A DNA stretch of 15,054 nt. It comes from an uncultured Clostridia bacterium (GTDB lineage Bacteria; Bacillota; Clostridia; Christensenellales; UBA1242). Position numbers and translations under genes: made by a program. Shown in pieces: positions 1 through 7,479 of the stretch. The notes below the pieces were generated by a model, which searched no databases, had not been told where the DNA came from, and saw nothing but the letters and a program-made list of their open reading frames with translations. The first letter of the stretch is position 1. Every line of letters starts with the position of its first letter. Location: contig CALWKJ010000023.1 of assembly GCA_944381225.1 (NCBI GenBank), forward strand, positions 1 to 15,054, read 5' to 3'.

Positions 1-132
1 AAAATTCAAAAAGATGATAAAGCAGAAGTTAATTATGGATATGAATGTGGTATTAAATTAAAAGACGCTTCAAATGTCATGGTAGGAGATATATTTGAAA
101 TTTATCAAAAAGTAGAAGTAAAAAGAGGCTAA
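1..132 (+). CDS. infB: Translation initiation factor IF-2, C-terminal end (partial)
   Basis: The window opens in frame 1 inside a gene that ends with TAA at 130-132; the 43 visible residues read KIQKDDKAEV...VEVKRG. The pattern with an E-C-G-I core followed by a V-G-D-I-F-E-I-Y stretch is the end of the last beta-barrel domain of IF-2, the GTPase that places initiator tRNA on the 30S ribosome. The identification rests on this short tail and on rbfA starting only two bases downstream, which is the usual infB-rbfA order. The start, G domain and nucleotide-binding motifs lie outside the window. Confidence 0.85.
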   Translation, partial: KIQKDDKAEVNYGYECGIKLKDASNVMVGDIFEIYQKVEVKRG

Positions 133-134
133 AA

Positions 135-497
135 ATGCAAAATCTAAGAATTGAAAGAGCAAATAGTGAAGTAGAAAAAGCCTTAAATTACATTTTAAAA
201 AATAAGATAAATGACCCAAGGCTAAATGAATTTTTAACCATAACATTTGTAAATTTATCAGTAGATTTTAGACACTGTAAAGTTGGAATTAGTGTTTATA
301 CTGGTGACTCTAATACTGTGATGAAACAACTTAAAAAAAGCGAGGGGTACATTAAAAGAGAACTTATTCAGCAGGTTAAATTGCCTTATACTCCAGAGTT
401 GACTTTCATTTTAGATGAAGGTGCAAAGCACAGTGAAGAAATTAATGCTATTTTAAGTAGTTTAAACATTCCAAAAGAGAGCGATGATGAAAATTAA
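135..497 (+). CDS. rbfA: Ribosome-binding factor A
   Basis: This 120-residue protein has the length and fold pattern of RbfA, a single KH-type domain protein that binds the 30S subunit and helps 16S rRNA 5'-end maturation, especially in the cold. Visible family marks are the N-terminal R-I-E-R-A-N-S-E segment, a D-P-R-L-N motif near residues 26-30, a central strand with D-F-R-H-C-K-V, and an L-P-Y-T-P-E-L-T-F-I-L-D stretch close to residues 86-97. A GAGG at 124-127, inside the end of infB, serves as ribosome binding site. The last 14 bases overlap the next gene, which points to translational coupling. Nothing is missing compared with the family. Confidence 0.95.
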   Translation: MQNLRIERANSEVEKALNYILKNKINDPRLNEFLTITFVNLSVDFRHCKVGISVYTGDSNTVMKQLKKSEGYIKRELIQQVKLPYTPELTFILDEGAKHSEEINAILSSLNIPKESDDEN

Positions 498-1470
498 TAA
501 AAAATTATTTTTAAAAATTGTTAAAAAAGCTAAAAGTGTGGCAGTTATTGGTCATCAGTCACCAGATGGTGATTGTTTGGGTAGTGTATCTGCCATTTAT
601 TTTTTATGTAAAAAATATAAAAAAATAACAGATGCTTTTATTGATGATGACATTTCATCGAAATATAAATTTTTAAATTTTTCATACATAAAATCTGAAA
701 GTATTGACTTACTTAAATATGATTTAGTCATAAGTGTAGATGTTGCAAGTGCAAAATTACTTGGAAAATATAAGCAACAATTTTATAATCATAAAAATAC
801 CATAGTAATAGATCACCATTCAAATAGGGATTTGTATGGTACAACAAATATAATTGATGAGAAAAAAGCATCTTGTTGCCAAATTATTTATGAAATAATT
901 CAAGGTTGCAAATTAAAAATAGACAAAAATTTGGCAACATTATTGTATTTGGGCATTGCAGACGATACAGGTTGCTTTGTTCATGACAATACAGATAGTC
1001 AGTCACATTTAATCACAAGTAAACTATTTAAATTAGGCGCTGATTTTAAAAAAATAAATTACTATGTATTTAAGTTGGTATCGGCAAAATCATTTGAAAT
1101 TAAGAAAAAAATTTATAACTTAATACAATTTAATTATGGAATTAGATATGTTGTTTTGACTTTAAGTTATATGGAAAAAAATAATTTTACAAAACACGAT
1201 TTAGGGGATTTTGTAAATGAGTTGTTAAATTTAGAAGGCTCAAAAATTTCATTTTTGATGACCGAAAAACAATCTGGTGTTTTCTCTTTAAGTTTTAGAT
1301 GTATTGATTCCTATGACGTATCAAAAATTGCACAAATATTTAATGGAGGAGGGCACAAAGAGGCTTCTGGTGGCGAAGTGAGAGGCAACGTTGATGATTG
1401 CATAAAAAAAGTTATTAATGAGTGCATCAAAGAGATAAGAAGAAAAGAAAATGGAGGCAAAAATGTTTGA
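484..1470 (+). CDS. nrnA: DHH/DHHA1-family phosphoesterase (NrnA-like oligoribonuclease / pAp phosphatase)
   Basis: This 328-residue protein belongs to the NrnA branch of DHH phosphoesterases, which degrade very short RNAs and in many members hydrolyse pAp or cyclic-dinucleotide products. The metal ligands are in place: H24, D28 and D30 in GHQSPDGD, D86 in SVDVAS, D110-H111-H112 in IDHHS, and D160-D161 in IADDTG. The DHHA1 substrate-binding motif GGGHKEASG is at 288-296. Two adjacent ATGs (484 and 487) could start it; both overlap the end of rbfA. A gene of this type between rbfA and truB is a common Firmicute order. The exact substrate (nanoRNA, pAp or c-di-AMP breakdown products) cannot be told from sequence alone. 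Confidence 0.9.
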   Translation: MMKINKKLFLKIVKKAKSVAVIGHQSPDGDCLGSVSAIYFLCKKYKKITDAFIDDDISSKYKFLNFSYIKSESIDLLKYDLVISVDVASAKLLGKYKQQFYNHKNTIVIDHHSNRDLYGTTNIIDEKKASCCQIIYEIIQGCKLKIDKNLATLLYLGIADDTGCFVHDNTDSQSHLITSKLFKLGADFKKINYYVFKLVSAKSFEIKKKIYNLIQFNYGIRYVVLTLSYMEKNNFTKHDLGDFVNELLNLEGSKISFLMTEKQSGVFSLSFRCIDSYDVSKIAQIFNGGGHKEASGGEVRGNVDDCIKKVINECIKEIRRKENGGKNV

Positions 1471-2140
1471 AAAAAGTGGATTGATTGTTTTGAATAAACC
1501 TACTGGTATGTCTTCCAATGCAGCTGTTCAAATTATCAAAAAAACATTATTGCCCAAAAAAATTGGTCATATGGGAACACTTGACCCACTAGGAACTGGC
1601 GTTTTGGTTATTGGAATAAACAAAGCAACAAAATTGTTTGAACAATTTTTAAAAAAAGATAAAACATATAGAGCTATATTTTATTTTGGCAAAGAAACGG
1701 ACACAATAGACAGTGAAGGGAAAATTGTGTTTGCCAACAATGTTAGTGTAACATATAACGATGTAAAAAATGTTGCAAAAAAGTTTGAAGGGGAGTTTTA
1801 TCAAATGCCTCCAATGTACTCTGCAAAAAAAATTTTAGGAAAAAAGGCTTATGAATATGCAAGGCAAGGAGTTAGTGTAAAATTACAGCCAAGAAAGGTT
1901 AATATTTATAGTTGTAAAGTTTTAAAGCAAATTAAACAAAACATATTTTTGTTTGAAATAAATTGTTCCGGAGGCACATACATAAGAAGTCTTTGCAGAG
2001 ATATTGCAAAAGAATTGTCAACATATGGTACTATGCTTGCCATAATTCGCACTAAATGTGGAGAATATGAAATAAAGGACAGTTGTACACTTGAAGATAT
2101 AAAACAGGGCAATTTTAATTTTATTTCAACAGATAAATAA
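1463..2140 (+). CDS. truB: tRNA pseudouridine-55 synthase
   Basis: TruB converts U55 of the tRNA T-loop to pseudouridine. I choose ATG 1463 over the in-frame ATG 1451 because a GGAGG at 1453-1457 sits at the right distance and the product then begins MFEKSGLIVLNKPTGMSS, as TruB proteins do. The predicted protein is 225 residues. The catalytic motif GHMGTLDPLGTGVLVIG carries the active aspartate at about residue 41. The later segments with Y-S-A-K-K and C-S-G-G-T-Y-I-R-S-L match the substrate-binding part of the family. The C-terminal PUA domain is short or absent, as in many Firmicute TruB proteins. The start overlaps the nrnA end by 8 bases. The gene ribF, often next, is not present. Confidence 0.95.
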   Translation: MFEKSGLIVLNKPTGMSSNAAVQIIKKTLLPKKIGHMGTLDPLGTGVLVIGINKATKLFEQFLKKDKTYRAIFYFGKETDTIDSEGKIVFANNVSVTYNDVKNVAKKFEGEFYQMPPMYSAKKILGKKAYEYARQGVSVKLQPRKVNIYSCKVLKQIKQNIFLFEINCSGGTYIRSLCRDIAKELSTYGTMLAIIRTKCGEYEIKDSCTLEDIKQGNFNFISTDK

Positions 2141-2153
2141 GGAGAAAACATAA

Positions 2154-3008
2154 ATGAACAAAATTAGATTCGGTCCATCGGGAAATGAAGAATGCTTTTA
2201 TGCAGATGGCAATAAACATTCAACGCAAGCGCCACTATGGCTTAAAAATAAAGGGTTAAACGCATATGAATTTTCGTTTGGCAGGGGCATTAATATAAGT
2301 GAAGAAACTGCAAAATTAATTGGAGAAAATGCAAAAGAAAATGACGTTTTAGTTTCTGCGCATGCTCCATATTACATCAATCTTGCAAATCCAAATGAAG
2401 AAATGATTCAAAAGTCTTTTGCATACATAGAAAAAGGTTTAAAAATGCTTGAATGTTTTAACGGAAGAGATTACGTTGTTCATGTTGGTTCTTGTGGAAA
2501 ATTGGAAAGAAGTGTCGCAATAAATTTGGTAAAAACAAATTTAAAAAGGGCAATAGAAATAGTTAAAGAAAAGGGTTTGTTAAATGGCAAGTTTATATGT
2601 CCAGAAACTATGGGCAAGCCTTTGCAAATCGGGACATATGAAGAGATTATAGATTTATGTACGATTGATGATTGTTTAATTCCTACATTTGATTTTGGTC
2701 ATATTAATGCCTTGGGTGGAGGATGTTTAAAAACATATGATGATTATAAAAAAATATTTGAATTAGCTATAAATAAACTCGGAGAGCGCGCTAAGTCTTG
2801 TCATATTCATTTTTCTAAAATTGAATATGGAAATAAAGGTGAAATAAGACACTTAAATTATGATGATGAAATATACGGACCAGATTTTTTGCCTTTGGCA
2901 AAAGTTATAAAAGATTTAAATTTAACACCAACCATCATTTGTGAGTCAAAAGATAAAATGATGACTGATTGTTTAACTTTAAAAAGCATATATGAAAGTA
3001 TATTATAA
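2154..3008 (+). CDS. Endonuclease IV-like TIM-barrel protein (AP endonuclease 2 superfamily)
   Basis: The 284-residue protein has the xylose isomerase-like TIM barrel of endonuclease IV, a metal-dependent enzyme that cuts DNA at abasic sites. Most of the three-metal ligand set is visible: H70 (SAHAPYYI), H110 (VHVGS), E151 (CPETMG), D180 and H183 (DFGHINA), H217 and H219 (CHIHFS), H233 and E264 (ICESKD). The position where endonuclease IV normally has D in D-R-H reads I-R-H (231-233), so one zinc ligand is replaced; an E lies one residue upstream. A Firmicute subfamily with an FGPxGN start and a YGPDF segment looks like this protein. I call it endonuclease IV-like rather than nfo, because the metal site differs. 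It follows truB by 13 bases with an AAGGAG ribosome binding site. Confidence 0.8.
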   Translation: MNKIRFGPSGNEECFYADGNKHSTQAPLWLKNKGLNAYEFSFGRGINISEETAKLIGENAKENDVLVSAHAPYYINLANPNEEMIQKSFAYIEKGLKMLECFNGRDYVVHVGSCGKLERSVAINLVKTNLKRAIEIVKEKGLLNGKFICPETMGKPLQIGTYEEIIDLCTIDDCLIPTFDFGHINALGGGCLKTYDDYKKIFELAINKLGERAKSCHIHFSKIEYGNKGEIRHLNYDDEIYGPDFLPLAKVIKDLNLTPTIICESKDKMMTDCLTLKSIYESIL

Positions 3009-3038
3009 ATTTGAAAGTTAATTTGTTTTAAAAAATTC

Positions 3039-3067
3039 TTGATTATACATTTTAACTGTGTTATACT
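3039..3067 (+). promoter_or_regulatory. SigA-type promoter for efp, extended -10
   Basis: A -35 TTGATT (3039-3044) is followed after exactly 17 bases by -10 TATACT (3062-3067). A TG at 3059-3060 gives the extended -10 form TGTTATACT. The predicted start is near 3074, leaving a short leader before the AAGGAG site of efp. It lies in the 88-base gap after the endonuclease IV-like gene. Confidence 0.75.
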
Positions 3068-3096
3068 AAATTGATTTCAATTAAGGAGAAATATTA

Positions 3097-3657
3097 ATGG
3101 TAACAGCAGGAGATTTTAGAAAAGGCGTAACATTTGAAATGGACGGAAACGTATATGTAGTAGTTGAGTTCCTTCATGTAAAACCGGGAAAGGGTTCTCC
3201 ATTTGTAAGAACAAAAATTAAAAATGTAATAACCGGTCAAGTTTTAGAAAGAACTTTTAATCCAACTGACAAATTCCAAGTTGCAGTAATTGAAAGAAAG
3301 GAAATGCAATATTTATATAACGAGGGAGATTTGTATTATTTTATGGACATGGAAACATATGACCAAATTCCATTAAACAAATCACAAGTTGAAGACGCCA
3401 TGAACTTCATGACAGAAAACATGACAGCAACAATTCAATTTTATAAAGGAACGGCATTTTCTGTTGAACCTCCAACATTTGTTGAATTGACTATTGTTGA
3501 TTGTGAACCTGGAATTCAAGGCGACACAGCAAAATCAAGTTATAAACCAGCAAAGCTTGAAACAGGTTATACAATTAATGTCCCACTATTTGTTAACAAC
3601 GGTGAAAAGATTCGTGTTGACACAAGAGACGGTTCATACATGGAAAGAGTTAAGTAA
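3097..3657 (+). CDS. efp: Translation elongation factor P
   Basis: EF-P binds between the P and E sites of the ribosome and relieves stalling at consecutive prolines. The protein is 186 residues, the normal length, with three beta-barrel domains: a KOW-like N domain (about 1-65), a central OB domain (about 67-127) and a C-terminal OB domain (about 130-186). The tip loop reads KPGKGSPFVRTK with Lys32 at the position that is modified in EF-P proteins; this is the lysine (not arginine) class, as in Bacillus. The C-terminal signature with G-E-K-I-R-V-D-T-R-D-G-S-Y is intact. AAGGAG lies at a good distance before the ATG. The gene is its own transcription unit, with a promoter upstream and a terminator downstream. 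efp directly before spoIIIA is the order found in Bacillus subtilis. Confidence 0.97.
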   Translation: MVTAGDFRKGVTFEMDGNVYVVVEFLHVKPGKGSPFVRTKIKNVITGQVLERTFNPTDKFQVAVIERKEMQYLYNEGDLYYFMDMETYDQIPLNKSQVEDAMNFMTENMTATIQFYKGTAFSVEPPTFVELTIVDCEPGIQGDTAKSSYKPAKLETGYTINVPLFVNNGEKIRVDTRDGSYMERVK

Positions 3658-3676
3658 TAAAATTTTATTTTTGTCG

Positions 3677-3713
3677 AAATATGTAATACTTTTTAGTATT
3701 GCATATTTTTTTT
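3677..3713 (+). terminator. Rho-independent terminator after efp
   Basis: ATATGTAATACT (3679-3690) pairs with AGTATTGCATAT (3695-3706) around a TTTT loop: 12 base pairs with one G-U, extended by two A-T pairs, followed by a run of T to 3713. It starts about 20 bases after the efp stop and separates efp from spoIIIA. Confidence 0.9.
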
Positions 3714-3770
3714 AACTTTTTGTTATCTTAAGAGACAAATAAAAATATATATATTGCAGGAGCGATATGT

Positions 3771-4682
3771 ATGTTACAAGAAGTTTTAAGTGAACAGTTG
3801 TCAAATATAATTAATTATAAAATTGCCAACAATGAATTAAGTGAAATAAGAATAAGGAGAAACAAGCCCATTGTTGTTTTTATGAAGGGACAACCTTATT
3901 ATATATGTGAAAAGGGGTTAACCTGTAGTTTAGACAATGCTATTTTTGCAACCAAAGAAATGATTGATGATATTGTTTACAAAGCCAGTGATTATTCTAT
4001 TTACAGCGTAAATGAACAAATTAAACAAGGTTATATTATGCTTGAAAATGGAATTAGAATTGGCTTATGTGGGAGTATGGTAATAGAAAACAATCAAGTT
4101 AAAACAATGATAAATTGGACAAGTCTAAACATTAGAATTCCTCATGCAATTAAAAATTGTTCTCTGTGTTGCTTTGATGATATTGTAAGTGAAAATGGCG
4201 TAAAAAACACTCTTATCATTTCTCCACCAGGGGCAGGTAAAACTACGTTTATTAGGGATTTTGTTTATCAATTAAGTGAACACAATTACTGTTTGAATGT
4301 TACTGTAATAGATGAAAGAGGCGAAATTGGTGGAGGAGAAAATAGTGGCATAAATTTAGGTAATTTTTGTGATGTGATAAGTTATTGCACAAAAGAGCAA
4401 GGTTTTATTCAAGCGATAAGGTCTATGAATCCAGGACTAATTGTCACAGACGAAATTGGAACCGAAAAAGATTGTGAGAGCTTAATTAATGCAATGAACA
4501 GTGGTGTAAAAGTTGTTGCAACGATACATGCGTCTAGTATTGAAGAATTAAGAAGAAAAAAATTTTTTGAAAAGTTACCTGTTTGTTATTTTGAAAGATA
4601 TGTTTTGCTTTCAAACAGAGAAGGTCCTGGAACATATGAGGGCACTTACAATGAAAAATTTTCAAAAATAGTGAAATGGTGA
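3771..4682 (+). CDS. spoIIIAA: Stage III sporulation protein AA, secretion-type ATPase
   Basis: SpoIIIAA is the cytoplasmic ATPase of the SpoIIIA-SpoIIQ channel, made in the mother cell and related to the ATPases of type II/IV secretion. The 303-residue protein has an N-terminal region rich in R-I-R-R contacts, then a P-loop SPPGAGKTT at 151-159, a DERGEI motif at 181-186, a Walker B PGLIVTDEIG at 221-230 and an ATIHAS segment at 250-255. All are expected for a working ATPase. The start ATG 3771 follows GCAGGAG at 3756-3762; the ATG at 3766 is out of frame. spoIIIAB follows after three bases. The family is controlled by sigma-E in B. subtilis; I could not make out a convincing sigma-E promoter here. 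Confidence 0.95.
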   Translation: MLQEVLSEQLSNIINYKIANNELSEIRIRRNKPIVVFMKGQPYYICEKGLTCSLDNAIFATKEMIDDIVYKASDYSIYSVNEQIKQGYIMLENGIRIGLCGSMVIENNQVKTMINWTSLNIRIPHAIKNCSLCCFDDIVSENGVKNTLIISPPGAGKTTFIRDFVYQLSEHNYCLNVTVIDERGEIGGGENSGINLGNFCDVISYCTKEQGFIQAIRSMNPGLIVTDEIGTEKDCESLINAMNSGVKVVATIHASSIEELRRKKFFEKLPVCYFERYVLLSNREGPGTYEGTYNEKFSKIVKW

Positions 4683-4685
4683 AGT

Positions 4686-5180
4686 ATGACTGTTATTCTT
4701 ATTTTATTAATAATTTTTTGTTTTGGATTAATTGGATACAAGCTATCTGCGTTTTATATAAGTAGAAAAAAATTCTTTTCTTCTTTAGAAATACTAATGT
4801 CAAATTTGGAGCTTGATGTTTCATTTTCAAAGGACAAACTTAAAAATTTGATTTTAAAAAACAGCGAAAATTTAAACAGCAAAGAATTGGTTGAGTTTTG
4901 CAAAAAGTATTTTGAATTGTTAGATAAAAAACAAAAATTAGACTTTGAACTTGTAAACGAAATTAAAATATTAAAAAAAGAAGAAAAAGACTTAATTTTT
5001 TTGTTTTTTAATTCTATTGGTAAACTTGATGCTTATTCTCAAAGTAAAGAAATTAAAATGTATCAAAACAAAGTTAATGAATATTACTTGCAAGCCAGTG
5101 ATGAATGTAAAAAATATGCCGGATTGTATATTAAACTTGGAATTATTTTTGGCATACTGATTTGCTTGTTAATTATTTAA
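4686..5180 (+). CDS. spoIIIAB: Stage III sporulation protein AB
   Basis: The 164-residue protein has a hydrophobic segment at about 2-20, a charged, lysine-rich helical middle (about 28-142) and a second hydrophobic segment at about 148-164. This layout fits SpoIIIAB, an inner-membrane part of the SpoIIIA channel whose fold resembles GspF/PilC-type secretion platform proteins. Sequence conservation in this family is weak; here the assignment comes mainly from position between spoIIIAA and spoIIIAC, the length (about 170 is usual) and the two terminal membrane segments. The ribosome binding site before ATG 4686 is poor (GTGAAG), so translation probably depends on coupling with spoIIIAA. Confidence 0.9.
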   Translation: MTVILILLIIFCFGLIGYKLSAFYISRKKFFSSLEILMSNLELDVSFSKDKLKNLILKNSENLNSKELVEFCKKYFELLDKKQKLDFELVNEIKILKKEEKDLIFLFFNSIGKLDAYSQSKEIKMYQNKVNEYYLQASDECKKYAGLYIKLGIIFGILICLLII

Positions 5181-5190
5181 GGGAGTTTTT

Positions 5191-5385
5191 ATGGGTGTTG
5201 AAATTATATTTAAAATAGCTGCTGTTGGAATTTTAACAACTGTGGTTGGTCAAATTTTAAAACAAAGTGGCAAAGATGAAATTGCAACTTTTTCAACTCT
5301 CGCAGGACTTATCATAGTTCTATTGATGGTTTTAGATTTAATAAGTACACTTTTTGATACTGTAAGAAATCTTTTTGGTTTGTGA
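5191..5385 (+). CDS. spoIIIAC: Stage III sporulation protein AC
   Basis: This 64-residue protein is a small membrane component of the SpoIIIA channel. Two hydrophobic helices (about 6-26 and 34-56) flank a short loop with K-Q-S-G-K-D-E, the typical SpoIIIAC pattern (G-I-L... V-V-x-Q-I-L-K-Q-x-G-K). The length matches the family (about 65-68). An AGGGAG precedes ATG 5191. The stop TGA at 5383-5385 lies just before the ribosome binding site of spoIIIAD. Confidence 0.95.
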   Translation: MGVEIIFKIAAVGILTTVVGQILKQSGKDEIATFSTLAGLIIVLLMVLDLISTLFDTVRNLFGL

Positions 5386-5393
5386 GGGGAACA

Positions 5394-5768
5394 GTGGATA
5401 TTATTAAAATAATAGGAATTGGACTAATAACAGTTGTCGCTTCTATGCTAGTTAAACCTATGAAGCCAGAAATAAGCATAATTATTATATTATGTGGTGG
5501 TATTTTAATACTCTCTCAAACTATAAATTATATAATTGACATAGTTAATGCTTTTACTGATGTAGTAAATAAAACGGGTTTAGATTTAAATCTTTTAAAG
5601 ATAGTTTTGAAAATTATTGGAGTAGGATATTTAACTGAATTTAGTGCTGGTCTTTGCAATGATTCTGGAAACTCCAGCATAGCAGATAAAATAATTTTTG
5701 CAGGGAAAATCATAATACTTTTTATTGCACTTCCTATTGTAACAAAAATTATTGAAATAATCATTTAG
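5394..5768 (+). CDS. spoIIIAD: Stage III sporulation protein AD
   Basis: SpoIIIAD is a paralogue-like partner of SpoIIIAC in the channel membrane platform. I choose GTG 5394 rather than the in-frame GTG 5382: a GAGGGG lies between them, and the product then starts VDIIKIIGIGL, matching the family start; it gives 124 residues. Four hydrophobic helices are visible (about 4-22, 27-47, 66-84 with a K-I-I-G-V-G-Y-L-T-E-F segment, and 100-123). The conserved G-N-S-S-I-A-D-K-I-I-F-A-G-K-I segment near 90-105 is clear. With the longer start it would overlap spoIIIAC by 4 bases. Confidence 0.93.
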   Translation: MDIIKIIGIGLITVVASMLVKPMKPEISIIIILCGGILILSQTINYIIDIVNAFTDVVNKTGLDLNLLKIVLKIIGVGYLTEFSAGLCNDSGNSSIADKIIFAGKIIILFIALPIVTKIIEIII

Positions 5769-5776
5769 ATTTTGCC

Positions 5777-6985
5777 ATGAAAAAATACTGTTTGATATTT
5801 TTATGTTTGGTGTTTTTTGTTTTATTTCCATTTATTTTAAGTGATAATTCAAACGGAGTTGTTTATTGTGACGATGAAATGTCATATTCAGAAATTGAGG
5901 AAGTGATTCAAGAAAGCGTTAATTCACAGTTGGGAGATTTGGATTTTTCGGATTTTGAGGAGCTTTTGAATCAACTCGGTGACGACGAAAAACAATTCTT
6001 TGGTTCTGCATCAATCATTGATAAAATCAACCAAATAATTTCTGGAGAATTTGCAAACAATCAACAATCAATTTGGTCAGCGATTTTAAACTTGATTTTT
6101 GATGATGTTTTATCTTTTCTTCCTTTAATTTCTGTTGTAATTGCAATTAGTGTTACATTTAGTTTGGTATCGTCTACTAAGCCTACTGGTAAAACAAAAT
6201 CATTAGGTGATGTAATTCATTTTGTATGTTATGGCACAATAATAATAATACTTGTAACTTGCACAGTTTCAATGATAAATTTAACTTCAAATACCATTCA
6301 ATCAATAAAAGCACAAATGGATATTTCATTTCCAATTCTTTTAACTGTAATGACAGCTATTGGAGGAATGGTTTCAGTTGGTGTTTATCAACCTGCTGTT
6401 GCTGTTTTAAGTGGAACGATTACTAATATTTTTACTGCTGTTTTAATGCCTATCTTTATTTTTCGATTAGTTTTTAGCATAATCTCAAATTTATCTAATA
6501 ATGTTAAATTAGAAAAATTTGCGTCGTTTTTTTCTAGTGCCTTTAAATGGATAATTGGTTCTGTTTTTACAATTTTTTCAGCATTTTTAGCCATACAAGG
6601 AATTATAGCAGGTAGTGTAGATGGGATTTCTTTTAGAACAGCAAAATACGCCATTAAAAACACTATACCTTTACTTGGTTCATACATAAGCGATGGTTTA
6701 AATTTAATAGTCGCAAGTAGTGTATTAATTAAAAATTCTGTTGGTGCGTGTGGACTGTTGCTTTTGTTTGCAACAATTATAGTGCCGGTAGTTAAGCTTG
6801 TTGTTTTTATGTTTTCTTTGAAACTTGCATCAGCAATTTTGGAACCTATAACAGATTCTAGAATAACTAATTTTATTTCAATGTTAGCAAAAAGTATATC
6901 TCTATTAATAGTTATTATAATTGGCTGTGCTTTTATGTATTTACTTGTTTGCGGTATGATTATGCTTAGTGCAAACTTTTTTTAG
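5777..6985 (+). CDS. spoIIIAE: Stage III sporulation protein AE
   Basis: SpoIIIAE is the largest membrane protein of the SpoIIIA channel. The 402-residue product begins with a signal peptide (MKKYC plus a hydrophobic stretch to about residue 22). An acidic soluble region follows (about 30-100, many D and E), then a multi-spanning part with hydrophobic segments near 108-131, 147-168, 183-202, 206-236, 255-280, 303-318, 320-348 and 366-396. The S-L-G-D-V-I-H-F segment, the Q-P-A-V-A-V-L-S-G motif near 205-213 and the F-M-F-S-L-K-L-A-S-A-I-L-E-P motif near 344-357 are family-like. The usual length is about 400. No clear Shine-Dalgarno precedes the ATG, unusual next to its neighbours; it starts 9 bases after the spoIIIAD stop. 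Confidence 0.95.
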   Translation: MKKYCLIFLCLVFFVLFPFILSDNSNGVVYCDDEMSYSEIEEVIQESVNSQLGDLDFSDFEELLNQLGDDEKQFFGSASIIDKINQIISGEFANNQQSIWSAILNLIFDDVLSFLPLISVVIAISVTFSLVSSTKPTGKTKSLGDVIHFVCYGTIIIILVTCTVSMINLTSNTIQSIKAQMDISFPILLTVMTAIGGMVSVGVYQPAVAVLSGTITNIFTAVLMPIFIFRLVFSIISNLSNNVKLEKFASFFSSAFKWIIGSVFTIFSAFLAIQGIIAGSVDGISFRTAKYAIKNTIPLLGSYISDGLNLIVASSVLIKNSVGACGLLLLFATIIVPVVKLVVFMFSLKLASAILEPITDSRITNFISMLAKSISLLIVIIIGCAFMYLLVCGMIMLSANFF

Positions 6986-6993
6986 GAGGAGTT

Positions 6994-7479
6994 ATGGATA
7001 TTTCGTCCTGGATTTTATCAATAGCCGGTGTTTGTATTTTATCAGTGTTAATAGATTTTTTTCTGCCAGATGGAAATTCATATTCGCATATTAAAAATGT
7101 GTTTAATTTTGTTATAGTTCTTGTTGTTATAGCACCATTACCTGGGCTATTAAAAAAGGACTTTGACTCTTCGTCAATTTTTACAAATAGCGAAATCGTT
7201 TTGCAAGAAGATTATATATACCAGTTAAATAGAGATAAGTTGACTATGCTTGAAAAGTCAATTGAAAATCAAATTTCATCAAAAGGATTGCTTAATGTTG
7301 ATGTCAGTATATCGGCCGATATTTTCACAATACAAATGGAGATTGATGCTATTTATGTCGATTTATGTAATTTAGTTATACAGGGCGATGAGGAGCATAT
7401 AGATATAAGGAATGAGATTGTTGAAGTAATTGTTTCATTTGTAGATATAGAAAAGGAGAAGGTAATATTTAGTGAATAA
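6994..7479 (+). CDS. spoIIIAF: Stage III sporulation protein AF
   Basis: SpoIIIAF is a ring-forming part of the SpoIIIA channel. The 161-residue protein has two N-terminal membrane helices (about 4-22 and 33-51), with a D-F-F-L-P-D-G-N-S-Y turn between them as in the family. A soluble domain follows from about 60, expected in the space between the two membranes, where it forms a ring-building fold like those of type III secretion. A strong TAGGAGGAG precedes ATG 6994. Its end overlaps spoIIIAG by 8 bases. Confidence 0.92.
   Translation: MDISSWILSIAGVCILSVLIDFFLPDGNSYSHIKNVFNFVIVLVVIAPLPGLLKKDFDSSSIFTNSEIVLQEDYIYQLNRDKLTMLEKSIENQISSKGLLNVDVSISADIFTIQMEIDAIYVDLCNLVIQGDEEHIDIRNEIVEVIVSFVDIEKEKVIFSE

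Noticed and set aside
3494..3715. A 73-codon plus-strand frame overlapping the end of efp
   Set aside because: It runs out of frame through efp and into its terminator, with no ribosome binding site or recognisable product.
3702..3770. A sigma-E promoter for spoIIIA using CATATT at 3702-3707 as -35
   Set aside because: The bases at the proper distance do not resemble CATACAAT (about 3 of 8), and CATATT is part of the efp terminator stem. The true promoter remains unidentified.
5382..5393. GTG 5382 as the start of spoIIIAD
   Set aside because: The GAGGGG between it and GTG 5394 would then lie inside the gene, and the family start fits 5394. The longer form cannot be strictly excluded.
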